Below, piece by piece: positions 15,451 through 23,891 of a stretch of DNA of 34,912 nucleotides. Each line of letters opens with the position of its first letter. The first letter of the stretch is position 1. The stretch is from an uncultured Anaerotignum sp. (lineage in GTDB: Bacteria > Bacillota > Clostridia > Lachnospirales > Anaerotignaceae), in contig CAJTQX010000026.1 of assembly GCA_910578425.1 (NCBI GenBank), forward strand, positions 2,255 through 37,166, written 5' to 3'. The notes beneath the pieces were generated by a model. The model saw only the letters and a program-made list of their open reading frames with translations. It did not search any database and was not told the origin of the DNA. The translations under genes and the position numbers were made by a program.

Positions 15451-16842
15451 ATGAAGCAAAAAACGGTGTTTATATGCAGGGAATGTGGATATAAAAGTGC
15501 GAAATGGGCAGGAAGATGCCCAAGCTGTGGGGAATGGAATACATTAGAGGAAGGATTGGAGCAGAAAACGGGCAAAGCTGCGCGGACAGCAGGGGCAACG
15601 AGGACGGCGGCAAAGCAGCCTGTGCCGCGGCTTGCGGAAGTGGAAACCGATGGCAGCCAAAGGCTTTTAACAGGCATTACGGAGTTTGACAGGGTGATGG
15701 GGGGCGGCATTGTGCGCGACTCTGTGACGATTATCACATCGCCTCCGGGCGGAGGAAAATCCACGCTGGCACTGATGGCGGCGTCCGCGCTGGCAAAGCA
15801 GGACTTCCGCGTGCTTTACGCTTCAGGCGAGGAAAGCGACAGCCAGATTAAGAGCCGCGCTGACCGTATTCTGCGGAAAATTGAACAAAATATCTGGATA
15901 CTGGCGGATACCTCTATGGACCGTGTGCTGGACGCGATTGCGGATACGGACGCGGATTTGATTATACTGGACAGTATACAGACCTTTTCGCTGGCGGAAT
16001 TCCTGCCATCGCGCGCGGGCAACCCCACGCAGACTATGGAATGCTCCTCCGCGCTGGTGCAGACGGCGAAGGATAAGGCGCGCCCCAGAGCGGCTCTGAT
16101 GATCGGCCAGATGAACAAAAGCGATGAGATTGCCGGACTGCGGGCGTTGGAACATCTGGTTGATGCGGTGCTTGTGCTGGAGGGAGAGGGAGCGGATGAA
16201 CTGCGCTGCCTTGTGGCAACAAAGAACCGTTTCGGCAGTACGGGTGAAATGGGATTTTTCACGATGACAGAAACGGGGTTGGAATCCATAGAAAATCCGT
16301 CTGAGTATTTTGTGACGAAACGCAAAAAGGGCGAGAATGTTTCCGGCAGCGCGGTTGCTGTTCTGCGGGAGGGCTCCCGCCCTGTGATTGCCGAGGTGGA
16401 AAGCCTTGTTTCCGCGTCGTTTACGCCGTACCCCTCCCGCATCAGCGAAACCATGAAAAAGGATACGCTGAACACTCTGCTTTCCATACTGGAACAGCGG
16501 GGCGGGATAAAGCTGTATGATAAAAACGTGGTAGTAAAGACGACAGGCGGGCTTTATCTGAAGGAACAGGCGGCAAATCTGGCGGTGCTGATGAGTATAG
16601 CGTCCTCGGTATATGATAAGGCAATACCGGCGGACTGGGCATTTATTGCGGATGTTGGCCTGACGGGGGAGCTGAAGCGCGTGCCGGCGATGGAGGCGCG
16701 TGTGAAGGAGCTGGACAGAATGGGGTTCAGCAGGGTGTTTATTCCAAAGGGCGGGTTGCGTGGCGGCGCGCCGGAGAAAATTGAGGTTGTGGAGTGCAGG
16801 TTTCTGTCAGAACTGCTGAAAAGCGTTTTCGGGAGGAAATGA
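15451..16842 (+). CDS. radA: DNA repair protein RadA (Sms)
   Basis: A 463-residue RadA that aids branch migration in recombination repair. It shows the N-terminal zinc finger C9-x2-C12 and C23-x2-C26, a RecA-like ATPase with P-loop SPPGGGKST (97-105), a Walker B-like DLIILDSIQTF, the RadA-specific KNRFG motif (about 257-261) and a C-terminal Lon-protease-like domain (about 290-460). The P-loop has serine at the position that is normally glycine or alanine in A/G-x4-GK-S/T; the GKS itself is intact, so activity is likely retained. GGTGGAGAG lies just upstream of ATG 15451. It follows a terminator, so it probably has its own promoter, which I could not place confidently. Confidence 0.95.
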   Translation: MKQKTVFICRECGYKSAKWAGRCPSCGEWNTLEEGLEQKTGKAARTAGATRTAAKQPVPRLAEVETDGSQRLLTGITEFDRVMGGGIVRDSVTIITSPPGGGKSTLALMAASALAKQDFRVLYASGEESDSQIKSRADRILRKIEQNIWILADTSMDRVLDAIADTDADLIILDSIQTFSLAEFLPSRAGNPTQTMECSSALVQTAKDKARPRAALMIGQMNKSDEIAGLRALEHLVDAVLVLEGEGADELRCLVATKNRFGSTGEMGFFTMTETGLESIENPSEYFVTKRKKGENVSGSAVAVLREGSRPVIAEVESLVSASFTPYPSRISETMKKDTLNTLLSILEQRGGIKLYDKNVVVKTTGGLYLKEQAANLAVLMSIASSVYDKAIPADWAFIADVGLTGELKRVPAMEARVKELDRMGFSRVFIPKGGLRGGAPEKIEVVECRFLSELLKSVFGRK

Positions 16843-16850
16843 AGGGAAGG

Positions 16851-17150
16851 CCCTGGGGACGCTGTCCCCAAACCCCTGCAAGCCCTGTCAGTACTTTGCT
16901 TCGCAAAGCCGCCTTCGGCGTCCGGACTTCTTTCCGGTACCTATTGAAAAGGGCTTGACCCCAAACTTTGTTGCCAGCCGCATTCCATGTGTCTGGAACT
17001 GCAAAGGGCTTTGGGGGATTCCCCGGCCACGCTTTTTATGCGGCTGGAAACCAGGGGCTGGGGGCGCGGAGCGGAGGCTTGTCCAGCACCGACCGGAACG
17101 GAGTGCAGACCAGAGCCCTCAGGGTTTTCAGGGTTACAAGGAATGCTGAC
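16851..17150. repeat. Dispersed intergenic repeat, copy C
   Basis: The spacer between radA and pyc contains GGGGACGCTGTCCCC (16855-16869), CCCCTGCAAGCCCTG, CTTTGCTTCGCAAAG and GCCGCCTTCGGCG stem-loops. It also holds GAAAAGGGCTTGACCCCAAACTTTGTTG (two adjacent blocks shared with copy A), the CCAGCCGCAT core (16974-16996) and GCACCGACCGGAACGGAG (shared with copy B). Several reading frames of 60-135 codons cross it and are not credible. Confidence 0.7.
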
Positions 17151-17172
17151 AGATATGTTACGATTTTTTTAG

Positions 17173-17201
17173 TTTACGAATGGGCAAAGGTATATTATAA
17201 T
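17173..17201 (+). promoter_or_regulatory. Sigma-A promoter for pyc
   Basis: TTTACG (17173-17178), a 17-base spacer and TATAAT (17196-17201), 90 bases before the pyc start and immediately after repeat copy C. Confidence 0.65.
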
Positions 17202-17290
17202 GTTGAGTATCTATTCAAAATAATGAGAGATGAAAAAGCAACGGTTCCGGGGCGGGCTGCCGCTGGGACGCAAACAAAGGAGGAATGTAT

Positions 17291-20200
17291 ATGCAGGAAG
17301 AAAAAATCAGGAAGTTCAAAAAGGTGCTGGTGGCAAACCGCGGTGAAATCGCGATTCGTGTATACCGCGCGCTGAACGAACTGGGGATTCAGACAGTGGG
17401 TATTTTTTCCAAAGAAGATAAATATTCCCTGTTCCGCACAAAAACAGACGAGGCATATATGCTGAATCCGGAAAAAGGACCGATCGACGCATATCTGGAT
17501 ATTGACAACATCATTAAGATTGCCAAAGCAAAGGGTGTCGACGCAATCCACCCCGGCTATGGCTTCCTTTCCGAAAACCCTGATTTTGTGGACGCCTGCA
17601 ACAAGGCGGGCATTGCGTTCATCGGACCGAATGTAGACGTCATGTATGCGATGGGCGACAAGATTTCTTCCAAAAAAATGGCGATTGCGTGCAATGTGCC
17701 GATTATTCCCGGTGTGGACCATGCGGTAAGGAGCCTGGATGAGGTTATGCAGGTTGCGGCAAGGGTCGGCTATCCCGTTATGCTGAAAGCCTCCAACGGC
17801 GGCGGCGGGCGCGGCATGCGTATCGTTAACAGCGAGGAAGAAATGCCCAAGGAATTTGAGGAAGCGCGGAATGAGGCCAAGAAAGCGTTTGGCGATGACA
17901 AGATTTTCGTGGAAAAATATCTGCGCGATCCCAAACATATCGAAGTGCAGATTTTGGGTGATAAATACGGCAATGTAGTGCATCTGTTTGACAGGGACTG
18001 CTCCGTACAGCGGCGGCACCAGAAGGTTGTGGAATTTGCTCCGGCATTTAACGTCAGCGATGCAGTGCGTGAGAAGATTTTTTCGGACGCTGTGCGGCTT
18101 TCCAAACATGTTGGCTACAAGAATGCCGGTACGCTGGAATTTTTGGTTGACGCAGATGAAAATTATTACTTTATCGAAATGAACCCCCGTATCCAGGTGG
18201 AGCATACGGTGACGGAAGCCATTACGGGTATTGATATCGTGCAGGCGCAGGTGCTGATCGAGGAGGGCTACGCGCTCAATTCTCCGGAAATCGGCATTGG
18301 CTCTCAGGAGGAAATCCGCAGCAACGGTTACGCGATACAGATTCGTGTGACAACGGAGGACCCTGCAAACAACTTCCTGCCGGATACCGGAAAAATCAGC
18401 GTATACCGTTCTCCCGCGGGCAACGGTATCCGTCTGGACGGCGGTACGGCGCATACCGGCGCGGAAATTACGCCGTTTTATGACAGCCTGCTGGTAAAAA
18501 TCATTGCGCATGACAGAACATTCGCGGGCGCGACAAGCAAGGCAATCCGCGCGATCAAGGAAACCAGAATCCGCGGCGTGAAAACGAATATCCCGTTCCT
18601 GGTCAACGTATTGCAGAGTGAGATTTGGAACAACGGCAAATGCACGACGACATTTATTGAGAAAACGCCGGAGCTGTTCAATATCGTGCTGGGACAGGAC
18701 AGGGCAACGAAGATTGCAGAATTTATCGGCAACCAGATTGTCAACGAATCCAGGGGCAGCAAGCCGGAGTTTGACCCGATCGTGCCGCCTTCCTTCGGCA
18801 GGGCGGAAAACGGTTCAACGATTCCTGTGCGCGGCGCAAAGGATGCGTTCCTTGAAATGGGCGCGAAGGACTACACGCAGAGCCTTTTGAAGGAAAAACG
18901 CCTGCTTGTGACGGATACAACCATGCGTGACGCGCATCAGTCCCTGATGGCGACAAGACTGCGTACCAATGACCTGATCGTGGCTGCCCCCGCGACAAAT
19001 ATGGCAATGGCAAATGCGTTCTCTGTGGAGGCATGGGGCGGCGCGACGTTTGACGTAGCGTACCGTTTCCTGAAAGAATCTCCATGGATTCGTTTGCAGC
19101 AGCTTGCCAAGGCGATGCCGAACACATTGATACAGATGCTTCTGCGCGCCTCCAACGCGGTTGGCTACGCAAACTATCCGGACAACGTGGTTAAGGAATT
19201 TATCCGCATTTCCGCAGAGCGCGGCGTAGATGTGTTCCGTATCTTCGACAGCCTGAACTGGCTGGAAAACATGAAGATGCCGATTGAGGAGGCATTGAAA
19301 ACGGGGAAAATCGTTGAGGGCGCGATCTGCTATACCGGCGACATTCTGGACCCGAACGAAAAGAAATATACGCTGGATTATTATGTACGCAAGGCAAAGG
19401 AGCTGGAAGCAATGGGCTGCCATATCTTTGCATTGAAGGATATGGCGGGGCTTCTGAAGCCCTACGCGGCAAAACAGCTGTTTGAAACACTGAAGGCGGA
19501 GCTGCATATCCCCCTGCACCTGCATACGCATGATACTACGGGCAACGGCGTCAGTACGGTGCTGATGGCGGCGGAGGCAGGTGTAGACATTGCCGATCTG
19601 GCGATACAGTCCATGAGCTCTCTGACAAGCCAGCCTTCCATGAATGCGGTGGTTGAGGCGTTGAGAGGAACGGAGCGCGACACAGGGCTTGACCCGGACC
19701 AGCTGATTGAGCTGAGCCATTATTATCAGGGCGTGCGGCAGATTTTTACGGGCTTTGAAAGCGAAATGAAAACGCCGAATACGGAGATTTACAAATATGA
19801 GATTCCCGGCGGCCAGTATTCCAACCTGCTGGCACAGGTTAAGGCGATGGGCTCCGCGGATAATTTCGAGGAGATCAAGCAGCTTTATAAGCAGGCAAAC
19901 GACCTGCTGGGCAATATTGTAAAGGTAACACCTTCCTCCAAAGTAGTGGGCGATATGGCAATATTCATGTCCAAAAATGGTCTGAACAAAGACAATATTC
20001 TGACGGAGGGCAAGGACATTTCCTACCCGGATTCTGTTGTAGACTATTTCCTTGGCAACATCGGCATGCCGGAGGGCGGATTCCCGGCGGAGCTTCAGGA
20101 GATTGTGCTGAAGGGCAAAAAGCCCATCGAAGGCAGAGCGGGCGCGCTGATGCCGCCTGCGGACTTGAAGGGTATTGAGAAATATCTGCTGGAAACGCAT

Positions 20201-20755
20201 ACGATGAAGCGCATCAATCCCCGAAATATCATCAGTTATGCGATGTATCCAAAGGTATACGATGATTACTGCTACCATTGGGAATATTACACAGACGTTT
20301 CCAAGCTGACCAGTGACGTATTTTTCTATGGGCTGGCGAAGAACGAGGAAACCTCTATTGAAATCGGCGAGGGCAAGAGCATACTGATCAAGTATATTGA
20401 TATGTCCGAGCCGGACGCGGAGGGCTTCCGCGCGCTGACGTTTGAAATCAACGGCGTTATGCGTGAGGTCCGCGTGCTGGATAAGCATCTGGAGGTTAAG
20501 AGCGACGGCAAGCTGAAAGCCGATAAGAATAACCCGTTCCACCTGGGTTCCAGCATCCCCGGCACCATCAGCAAGATTTTGGTGAAGGAAGGCGAGGAGG
20601 TCAAGAAGAACCAGCCTGTGCTTACAGTCGAGGCGATGAAGATGGAAACATCCATTGTCGCGAAAGAGGACGGCATCATCGACAGGATTTATGTGAAAGA
20701 GGGCGAAAAGGTCAGCCAGGGCGATTTGCTGGTTTCCTTCGCGCAGGGAGAATAA
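17291..20755 (+). CDS. pyc: Pyruvate carboxylase
   Basis: Biotin-dependent anaplerotic enzyme making oxaloacetate from pyruvate, bicarbonate and ATP. The 1154 residues hold all three parts of the single-chain form. These are a biotin carboxylase domain at the N-terminus (VLVANRGEIAIRVYRA, glycine-rich ASNGGGGRGMR, FIEMNPRIQVEHTVTE), a carboxyltransferase TIM barrel from about residue 530 (DTTMRDAHQSLMATR, HTHDTTGNG metal ligands) and a C-terminal biotinyl domain with VEAMKMETS, where the lysine is biotinylated. I prefer ATG 17291, because AAAGGAGG ends 7 bases before it, while the in-frame ATG at 17285 abuts that site. It is a single-gene unit flanked by repeat copies C and D. Confidence 0.97.
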   Translation: MQEEKIRKFKKVLVANRGEIAIRVYRALNELGIQTVGIFSKEDKYSLFRTKTDEAYMLNPEKGPIDAYLDIDNIIKIAKAKGVDAIHPGYGFLSENPDFVDACNKAGIAFIGPNVDVMYAMGDKISSKKMAIACNVPIIPGVDHAVRSLDEVMQVAARVGYPVMLKASNGGGGRGMRIVNSEEEMPKEFEEARNEAKKAFGDDKIFVEKYLRDPKHIEVQILGDKYGNVVHLFDRDCSVQRRHQKVVEFAPAFNVSDAVREKIFSDAVRLSKHVGYKNAGTLEFLVDADENYYFIEMNPRIQVEHTVTEAITGIDIVQAQVLIEEGYALNSPEIGIGSQEEIRSNGYAIQIRVTTEDPANNFLPDTGKISVYRSPAGNGIRLDGGTAHTGAEITPFYDSLLVKIIAHDRTFAGATSKAIRAIKETRIRGVKTNIPFLVNVLQSEIWNNGKCTTTFIEKTPELFNIVLGQDRATKIAEFIGNQIVNESRGSKPEFDPIVPPSFGRAENGSTIPVRGAKDAFLEMGAKDYTQSLLKEKRLLVTDTTMRDAHQSLMATRLRTNDLIVAAPATNMAMANAFSVEAWGGATFDVAYRFLKESPWIRLQQLAKAMPNTLIQMLLRASNAVGYANYPDNVVKEFIRISAERGVDVFRIFDSLNWLENMKMPIEEALKTGKIVEGAICYTGDILDPNEKKYTLDYYVRKAKELEAMGCHIFALKDMAGLLKPYAAKQLFETLKAELHIPLHLHTHDTTGNGVSTVLMAAEAGVDIADLAIQSMSSLTSQPSMNAVVEALRGTERDTGLDPDQLIELSHYYQGVRQIFTGFESEMKTPNTEIYKYEIPGGQYSNLLAQVKAMGSADNFEEIKQLYKQANDLLGNIVKVTPSSKVVGDMAIFMSKNGLNKDNILTEGKDISYPDSVVDYFLGNIGMPEGGFPAELQEIVLKGKKPIEGRAGALMPPADLKGIEKYLLETHTMKRINPRNIISYAMYPKVYDDYCYHWEYYTDVSKLTSDVFFYGLAKNEETSIEIGEGKSILIKYIDMSEPDAEGFRALTFEINGVMREVRVLDKHLEVKSDGKLKADKNNPFHLGSSIPGTISKILVKEGEEVKKNQPVLTVEAMKMETSIVAKEDGIIDRIYVKEGEKVSQGDLLVSFAQGE

Positions 20756-20756
20756 A

Positions 20757-20980
20757 ACAAACCCCCAAAGACCTTGGGACGCTGGTCTCCGCTCTGCACT
20801 GGTCGGCGCATAACGAGCGTCCACCGGACGCTCTGCGCCCTTTGAACCTTTTGCCAGCCGCATTCCATGCGGCTGGAACATCAGAGAATTTTTTGAGATT
20901 CTCTGGCCGCACAGAAGGCGCGGCTGGAAAGCAAGGCACGACAGACGCAAAGGGGCTGGGGACGCATGTCCCCGGCCCCT
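20757..20980. repeat. Dispersed intergenic repeat, copy D
   Basis: Begins at the pyc stop. It contains GGGACGCTGGTC (20777 on), the inverted GAGCGTCC / GGACGCTC pair, the best palindromic core (CCAGCCGCAT and ATGCGGCTGG around TCC, 20854-20876), AGAATTTTTTGAGATTCT and GGGGACGCATGTCCCC (20958-20973). It runs without a gap into the remnant gene that follows. Confidence 0.7.
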
Positions 20981-20984
20981 TTTC

Positions 20985-21521
20985 TATGGGATTTCTGGCG
21001 GCGGTTCCCTGTCCATTCGCGCGGTCGGCGAGGCGGTCGGCAAAGAGGTGAACTGGGACGCGGGGACGAATACCGTCTACCTTGGGGAGGTTCCCGCAGC
21101 TGAACAACAGCCCGTAGCTGAACAACAGCCCGCAGCTGAACAACAGCCCGCAGGCGCACAACAAGCGCAAGCCAGCGCGCAGCAGCCCGAAACGTCAGAA
21201 ACGCTTGCGGCGTCAGGTGAACTGCCGATTTTGACGCAATATGCGGAACAGGATAAGTACGGAATTCTGAGTAAGGATGAAGTTCATGAGGTTCTCGCAG
21301 CAGCCCGTTCCGGCAGAAAATCCGTTGTACAATTTATCTCGATGTATCAAGACGTCATATACCAGATGGTTCTTGACGACAATCCACAGCCTGAACTTGT
21401 AAGGTCGCTTTATGCAGAGGCAAAGGCTGCGCTTGCCAGTTTTGCGGATAAACCCGATTATGCCGTAGCGAAAACAGACTTTGAGGCATTCTATCAGAAT
21501 AGCATTCTGCCGAATATTTAA
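20985..21521 (+). pseudogene. 5'-truncated stalk (copper amine oxidase N-type) domain protein
   Basis: The frame ending at 21521 has no convincing start. From about 20997 it encodes GGGSLSIRAVGEAVGKEVNWD followed by AGTNTVYLG, which is the end of a copper-amine-oxidase-N-like (stalk) domain as found on clostridial exported proteins. A Q/P/A-rich spacer with three exact AEQQP units follows, then a helical domain of about 100 residues that I do not recognise. A signal peptide and the first part of the domain would be expected upstream. Instead the frame runs back into intergenic repeat copy D without ATG or GTG. GTG 21048 is the first usual start, but it lies inside the domain and lacks a good ribosome site. 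I read it as a gene that lost its 5' end; a shortened functional product is possible. Confidence 0.55.
21096..21149 (+). repeat. Three tandem 18-bp units in the remnant gene
   Basis: GCAGCTGAACAACAGCCC occurs three times in a row with one changed base in the second copy (GTAGCT), and a diverged fourth unit follows. It encodes AEQQP(V/A) repeats in the spacer between the stalk-domain end and the helical domain. Confidence 0.85.
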
Positions 21522-21601
21522 GCTCTGGCGCGGCAGCAGACAGGCGGCGGAGCGAAGCAAGGCGGCAAGGCATACGGAAAAAGGCTTTTTTCGGCACATT
21601 G

Positions 21602-21633
21602 GGATGGGGAATTGATTTCTCCGTCCTTTTTTT
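21602..21633 (+). terminator. Intrinsic terminator after the remnant gene
   Basis: GGATGGGGAA pairs with TTCTCCGTCC (two G-U pairs) around a short loop and seven T residues follow. Confidence 0.75.
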
Positions 21634-21747
21634 GCGTGGGGAGAGCGGCATACAGGGGGATAAAAATGAAAAAACGGCTTTTCAATTTGCCGCAAATCGC
21701 GTATACTGGAGGAAAGAGAATGCGGAGATAAAGGAGCGGTGTGCGGT

Positions 21748-22803
21748 ATGCTTAATTTTATGGGGTTTGGTGAAAATATAGGGATTGACTTGGGCACTGC
21801 CACTGTTTTGGTATACATCAAGGGGCAGGGCATTGTGATTCGGGAGCCTTCTGTTGTGGCGATTGACAAGGACAGCAATTCCATTCTTGCGGTTGGCGAG
21901 GAGGCGCGGCGTATGCTGGGGCGCACGCCCGGGAACATTGTAGCGATCCGCCCGCTGCGGGAGGGCGTCATTTCCAATTACGATGTGACGGAGAAGATGC
22001 TGCAGTATTTTATTGAGAAGGCAATGGGCAAGCGTTCATTTGTGAAGCCGACGATTGCGGTTTGCGTGCCGAGCAGTGTGACGGAGGTGGAAAAACGCGC
22101 CGTTGAGGACGCGACCCGAGAGGCGGGGGCGCGGCGCGTACACATCATAGAGGAGCCGATTGCGGCGGCGATAGGCTCTGGAATTGACATTTCGCGCGCC
22201 TGCGGGAGTATGGTTGTGGACATCGGCGGCGGGACAACGGATATCGCGGTGATTTCGCTGGGCGGAACGGTGACAAGCTATTCCCTGAAAATCGCGGGGG
22301 ATAATTTTGACGATGCAATCATTAAATATATGCGGAAAAAGCATAACGTGCTGATTGGCGAGCGGACAGCGGAAGAACTGAAAATTAAGATTGGTACGGC
22401 GTATGAACGGACGATTCCCGTTACGCTGGACGTGCGCGGGCGGAATCTGATTACGGGGCTGCCGAAAAATATCACAGTGACTTCTGACGAGATGCTGGAG
22501 GCATTGCAGGAATCTGTGACGGCGATAGCGGACGCGGTGCATGGCGTGCTGGAGCAGACGCCGCCGGAGCTTGCGGCGGATATTTACGAGCGGGGGATTG
22601 TTATGACGGGCGGGGGCAGCCTGCTTTACGGCATGGACAAGCTGCTGCAGAACAGGACTGGCATACACGCAATGGTTGCGGAGGACGCGGTGAGCTGCGT
22701 GGCAATCGGTACGGGGCGGTACATTGAGTTTATTTCGGAAAACAGCGCGGAGGACGACAGGCGGCGGAGAGGGTTCCAGATTGGGAACCTGTTCAGGAGG
22801 TAA
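21748..22803 (+). CDS. mreB: MreB/Mbl-family actin-like cell-shape protein
   Basis: A 351-residue bacterial actin that guides lateral wall synthesis at the membrane. It has phosphate-1 GIDLGTATVLVYIKGQGIV near the N-terminus, IAVCVPSSVTEVEKRAV, the IIEEPIAAAIGSG connector, phosphate-2 VVDIGGGTTDIAVIS and the adenosine motif VMTGGGSLLYGMDKLL. The N-terminal MLNFMGF could act as a short membrane-binding helix. I chose ATG 21748 (AAGGAG 11 bases upstream) over GTG 21739. No mreC or mreD lies beside it, so it may be the Mbl/MreBH-type paralogue. The -35 of its promoter is weak; TATACT at 21702-21707 is a possible -10. Repeat copy E follows. Confidence 0.93.
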   Translation: MLNFMGFGENIGIDLGTATVLVYIKGQGIVIREPSVVAIDKDSNSILAVGEEARRMLGRTPGNIVAIRPLREGVISNYDVTEKMLQYFIEKAMGKRSFVKPTIAVCVPSSVTEVEKRAVEDATREAGARRVHIIEEPIAAAIGSGIDISRACGSMVVDIGGGTTDIAVISLGGTVTSYSLKIAGDNFDDAIIKYMRKKHNVLIGERTAEELKIKIGTAYERTIPVTLDVRGRNLITGLPKNITVTSDEMLEALQESVTAIADAVHGVLEQTPPELAADIYERGIVMTGGGSLLYGMDKLLQNRTGIHAMVAEDAVSCVAIGTGRYIEFISENSAEDDRRRRGFQIGNLFRR

Positions 22804-22805
22804 GG

Positions 22806-23005
22806 CATTGGAACCTTGAGGGCTTTGCCCTCAAACTCCCACAGGGAGCGTTGCTCCTTGACCTGTTTTCCGCAAAACTGCGTTTTGCGGGGAGTAATTT
22901 CCAGGCGGGTTTTCCAGACGCATGGAATGCGGCTGGCAGAAGGGTCAAGGGATGAAATCCCTTGCAGGGTGTGGGACAGCGTCCCGCGGTCTTTCATGAG
23001 GAAAG
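22806..23005. repeat. Dispersed intergenic repeat, copy E
   Basis: Between mreB and the next gene: TTGAGGGCTTTGCCCTCAA (about 22816-22834), GGGAGCGTTGCTCC, CCGCAAAACTGCGTTTTGCGG (22870-22890, similar to TTGCGGAAAACTGCGTTTTCC in copy A) and the core CCAGACGCATGGAATGCGGCTGG in two halves (22914-22936). CCTTGCAGGGTGTGG and GGGACAGCGTCCC (22973-22985), the reverse of the copy A and C motif, complete it. Confidence 0.7.
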
Positions 23006-23015
23006 GGTGGTCATT

Positions 23016-23363
23016 ATGAAGAAATGGGTGGTGTGCGTCGTTGTGGCAGGTACTCTGGTTCTGGGGGCGGGCTGGATGAAGGCTGACGGCGTTGGCAATG
23101 ACCCGGCGGCGAAGGTGGTAAAGGAGTTTTATGCGGAGATGGACAGGGACGACGTGAAGGTCAGGCTGGAAAGCTGCGCGCCGCTGCCGAGGGGCTCTGT
23201 ATATTATCTGGAGGACGAATACAGCGGCTATCCGGACTGGCAGATGTTCCGGACGGTGGTATATATTTCGGACACAGACGGGGGAAAGCGGCATCATTGG
23301 ACGACAACTGTGGCGAAGGAGGCCGATGGGGAATGGAAGGTTGTTTCGCATGGCGCGGGATAA
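23016..23363 (+). CDS. Small exported protein, unknown function
   Basis: A 115-residue protein with a basic N-terminus and hydrophobic segment (MKKWVVCVVVAGTLVLGAGW, about 1-20) that looks like a signal peptide or single anchor. No lipobox cysteine lies at the right place. The mature part has an NTF2- or DUF4829-like feel (AKVVKEFYAEMDRDD ... TTTVAKEADGEWKVVSHGAG ending), but I cannot name a family with confidence. The longer in-frame version from 22962 starts inside repeat copy E and is rejected; ATG 23016 has GAAAGGGTGG shortly upstream. It follows mreB by 210 bases and is followed by an AT-rich non-coding stretch. Confidence 0.6.
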   Translation: MKKWVVCVVVAGTLVLGAGWMKADGVGNDPAAKVVKEFYAEMDRDDVKVRLESCAPLPRGSVYYLEDEYSGYPDWQMFRTVVYISDTDGGKRHHWTTTVAKEADGEWKVVSHGAG

Positions 23364-23705
23364 TAAGGACGCTGGCATCCTGTCTGTTTTTTGCGCACAT
23401 CGGGCGGTGTACGCAGTTTTTTTGTCCGAAATCGTATTTTTCTTGTCAATGAAAGACGGGTGTGGAAAGAATTTCGGTGGAATATGATATAAAAAAGGAC
23501 AATTTTATGCCTTGACGGACTGGCGTGAAAGAGCCGCTTTGAAAATTTGTGCAATGTGTGGAAAAAGAAGCGGAAAAATGAGCGAAATCTGCGCGGAAAT
23601 TTATTATTTTCGCAACATTTTGTAAAAAAAACGGAGAAATATTTTTTTGCATAATTTTGGACGCGAAATTTTGTGTAAAAATAAATTCAAAACTTCAAAA
23701 AAATA
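23364..23705. other. AT-rich non-coding stretch upstream of gdhA
   Basis: No credible gene on either strand. The sequence is AT-rich with runs of A and T toward the gdhA promoter, as often seen before strongly expressed genes (an UP-element-like context). I see no defined operator. Confidence 0.5.
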
Positions 23706-23734
23706 CTGCACAAATCCAAAACCTGTGTTATAAT
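23706..23734 (+). promoter_or_regulatory. Promoter for gdhA
   Basis: CTGCAC (23706-23711), a 17-base spacer and an extended -10 TG-T-TATAAT with the hexamer at 23729-23734. The leader is about 150 bases. Confidence 0.65.
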
Positions 23735-23891
23735 ATCCACGTAGAAAAGCGGAGGATGCTCCTGTTTCACAAAAGAAAGAGGAAATACGAAGCTTTTTTT
23801 GAAACCTGCTCTGACCGCACAGGGCGGGTTGCGTGGATACGCGCAGAAAATGTTGTGAAAGAAAAGACAAAATGTAGGAGGTCAATGAGTT

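Noticed and set aside
16968..17375. 135-codon frame before pyc
   Set aside because: Crosses repeat copy C, the pyc promoter and the pyc start; cannot be a real gene.
18815..20950. 711-codon minus-strand frame opposite pyc
   Set aside because: Antisense shadow of pyruvate carboxylase with His/Arg/Leu-rich nonsense sequence.
22962..23015. Longer N-terminus for the small exported protein
   Set aside because: It would start within repeat copy E and displace the clear signal peptide at 23016.
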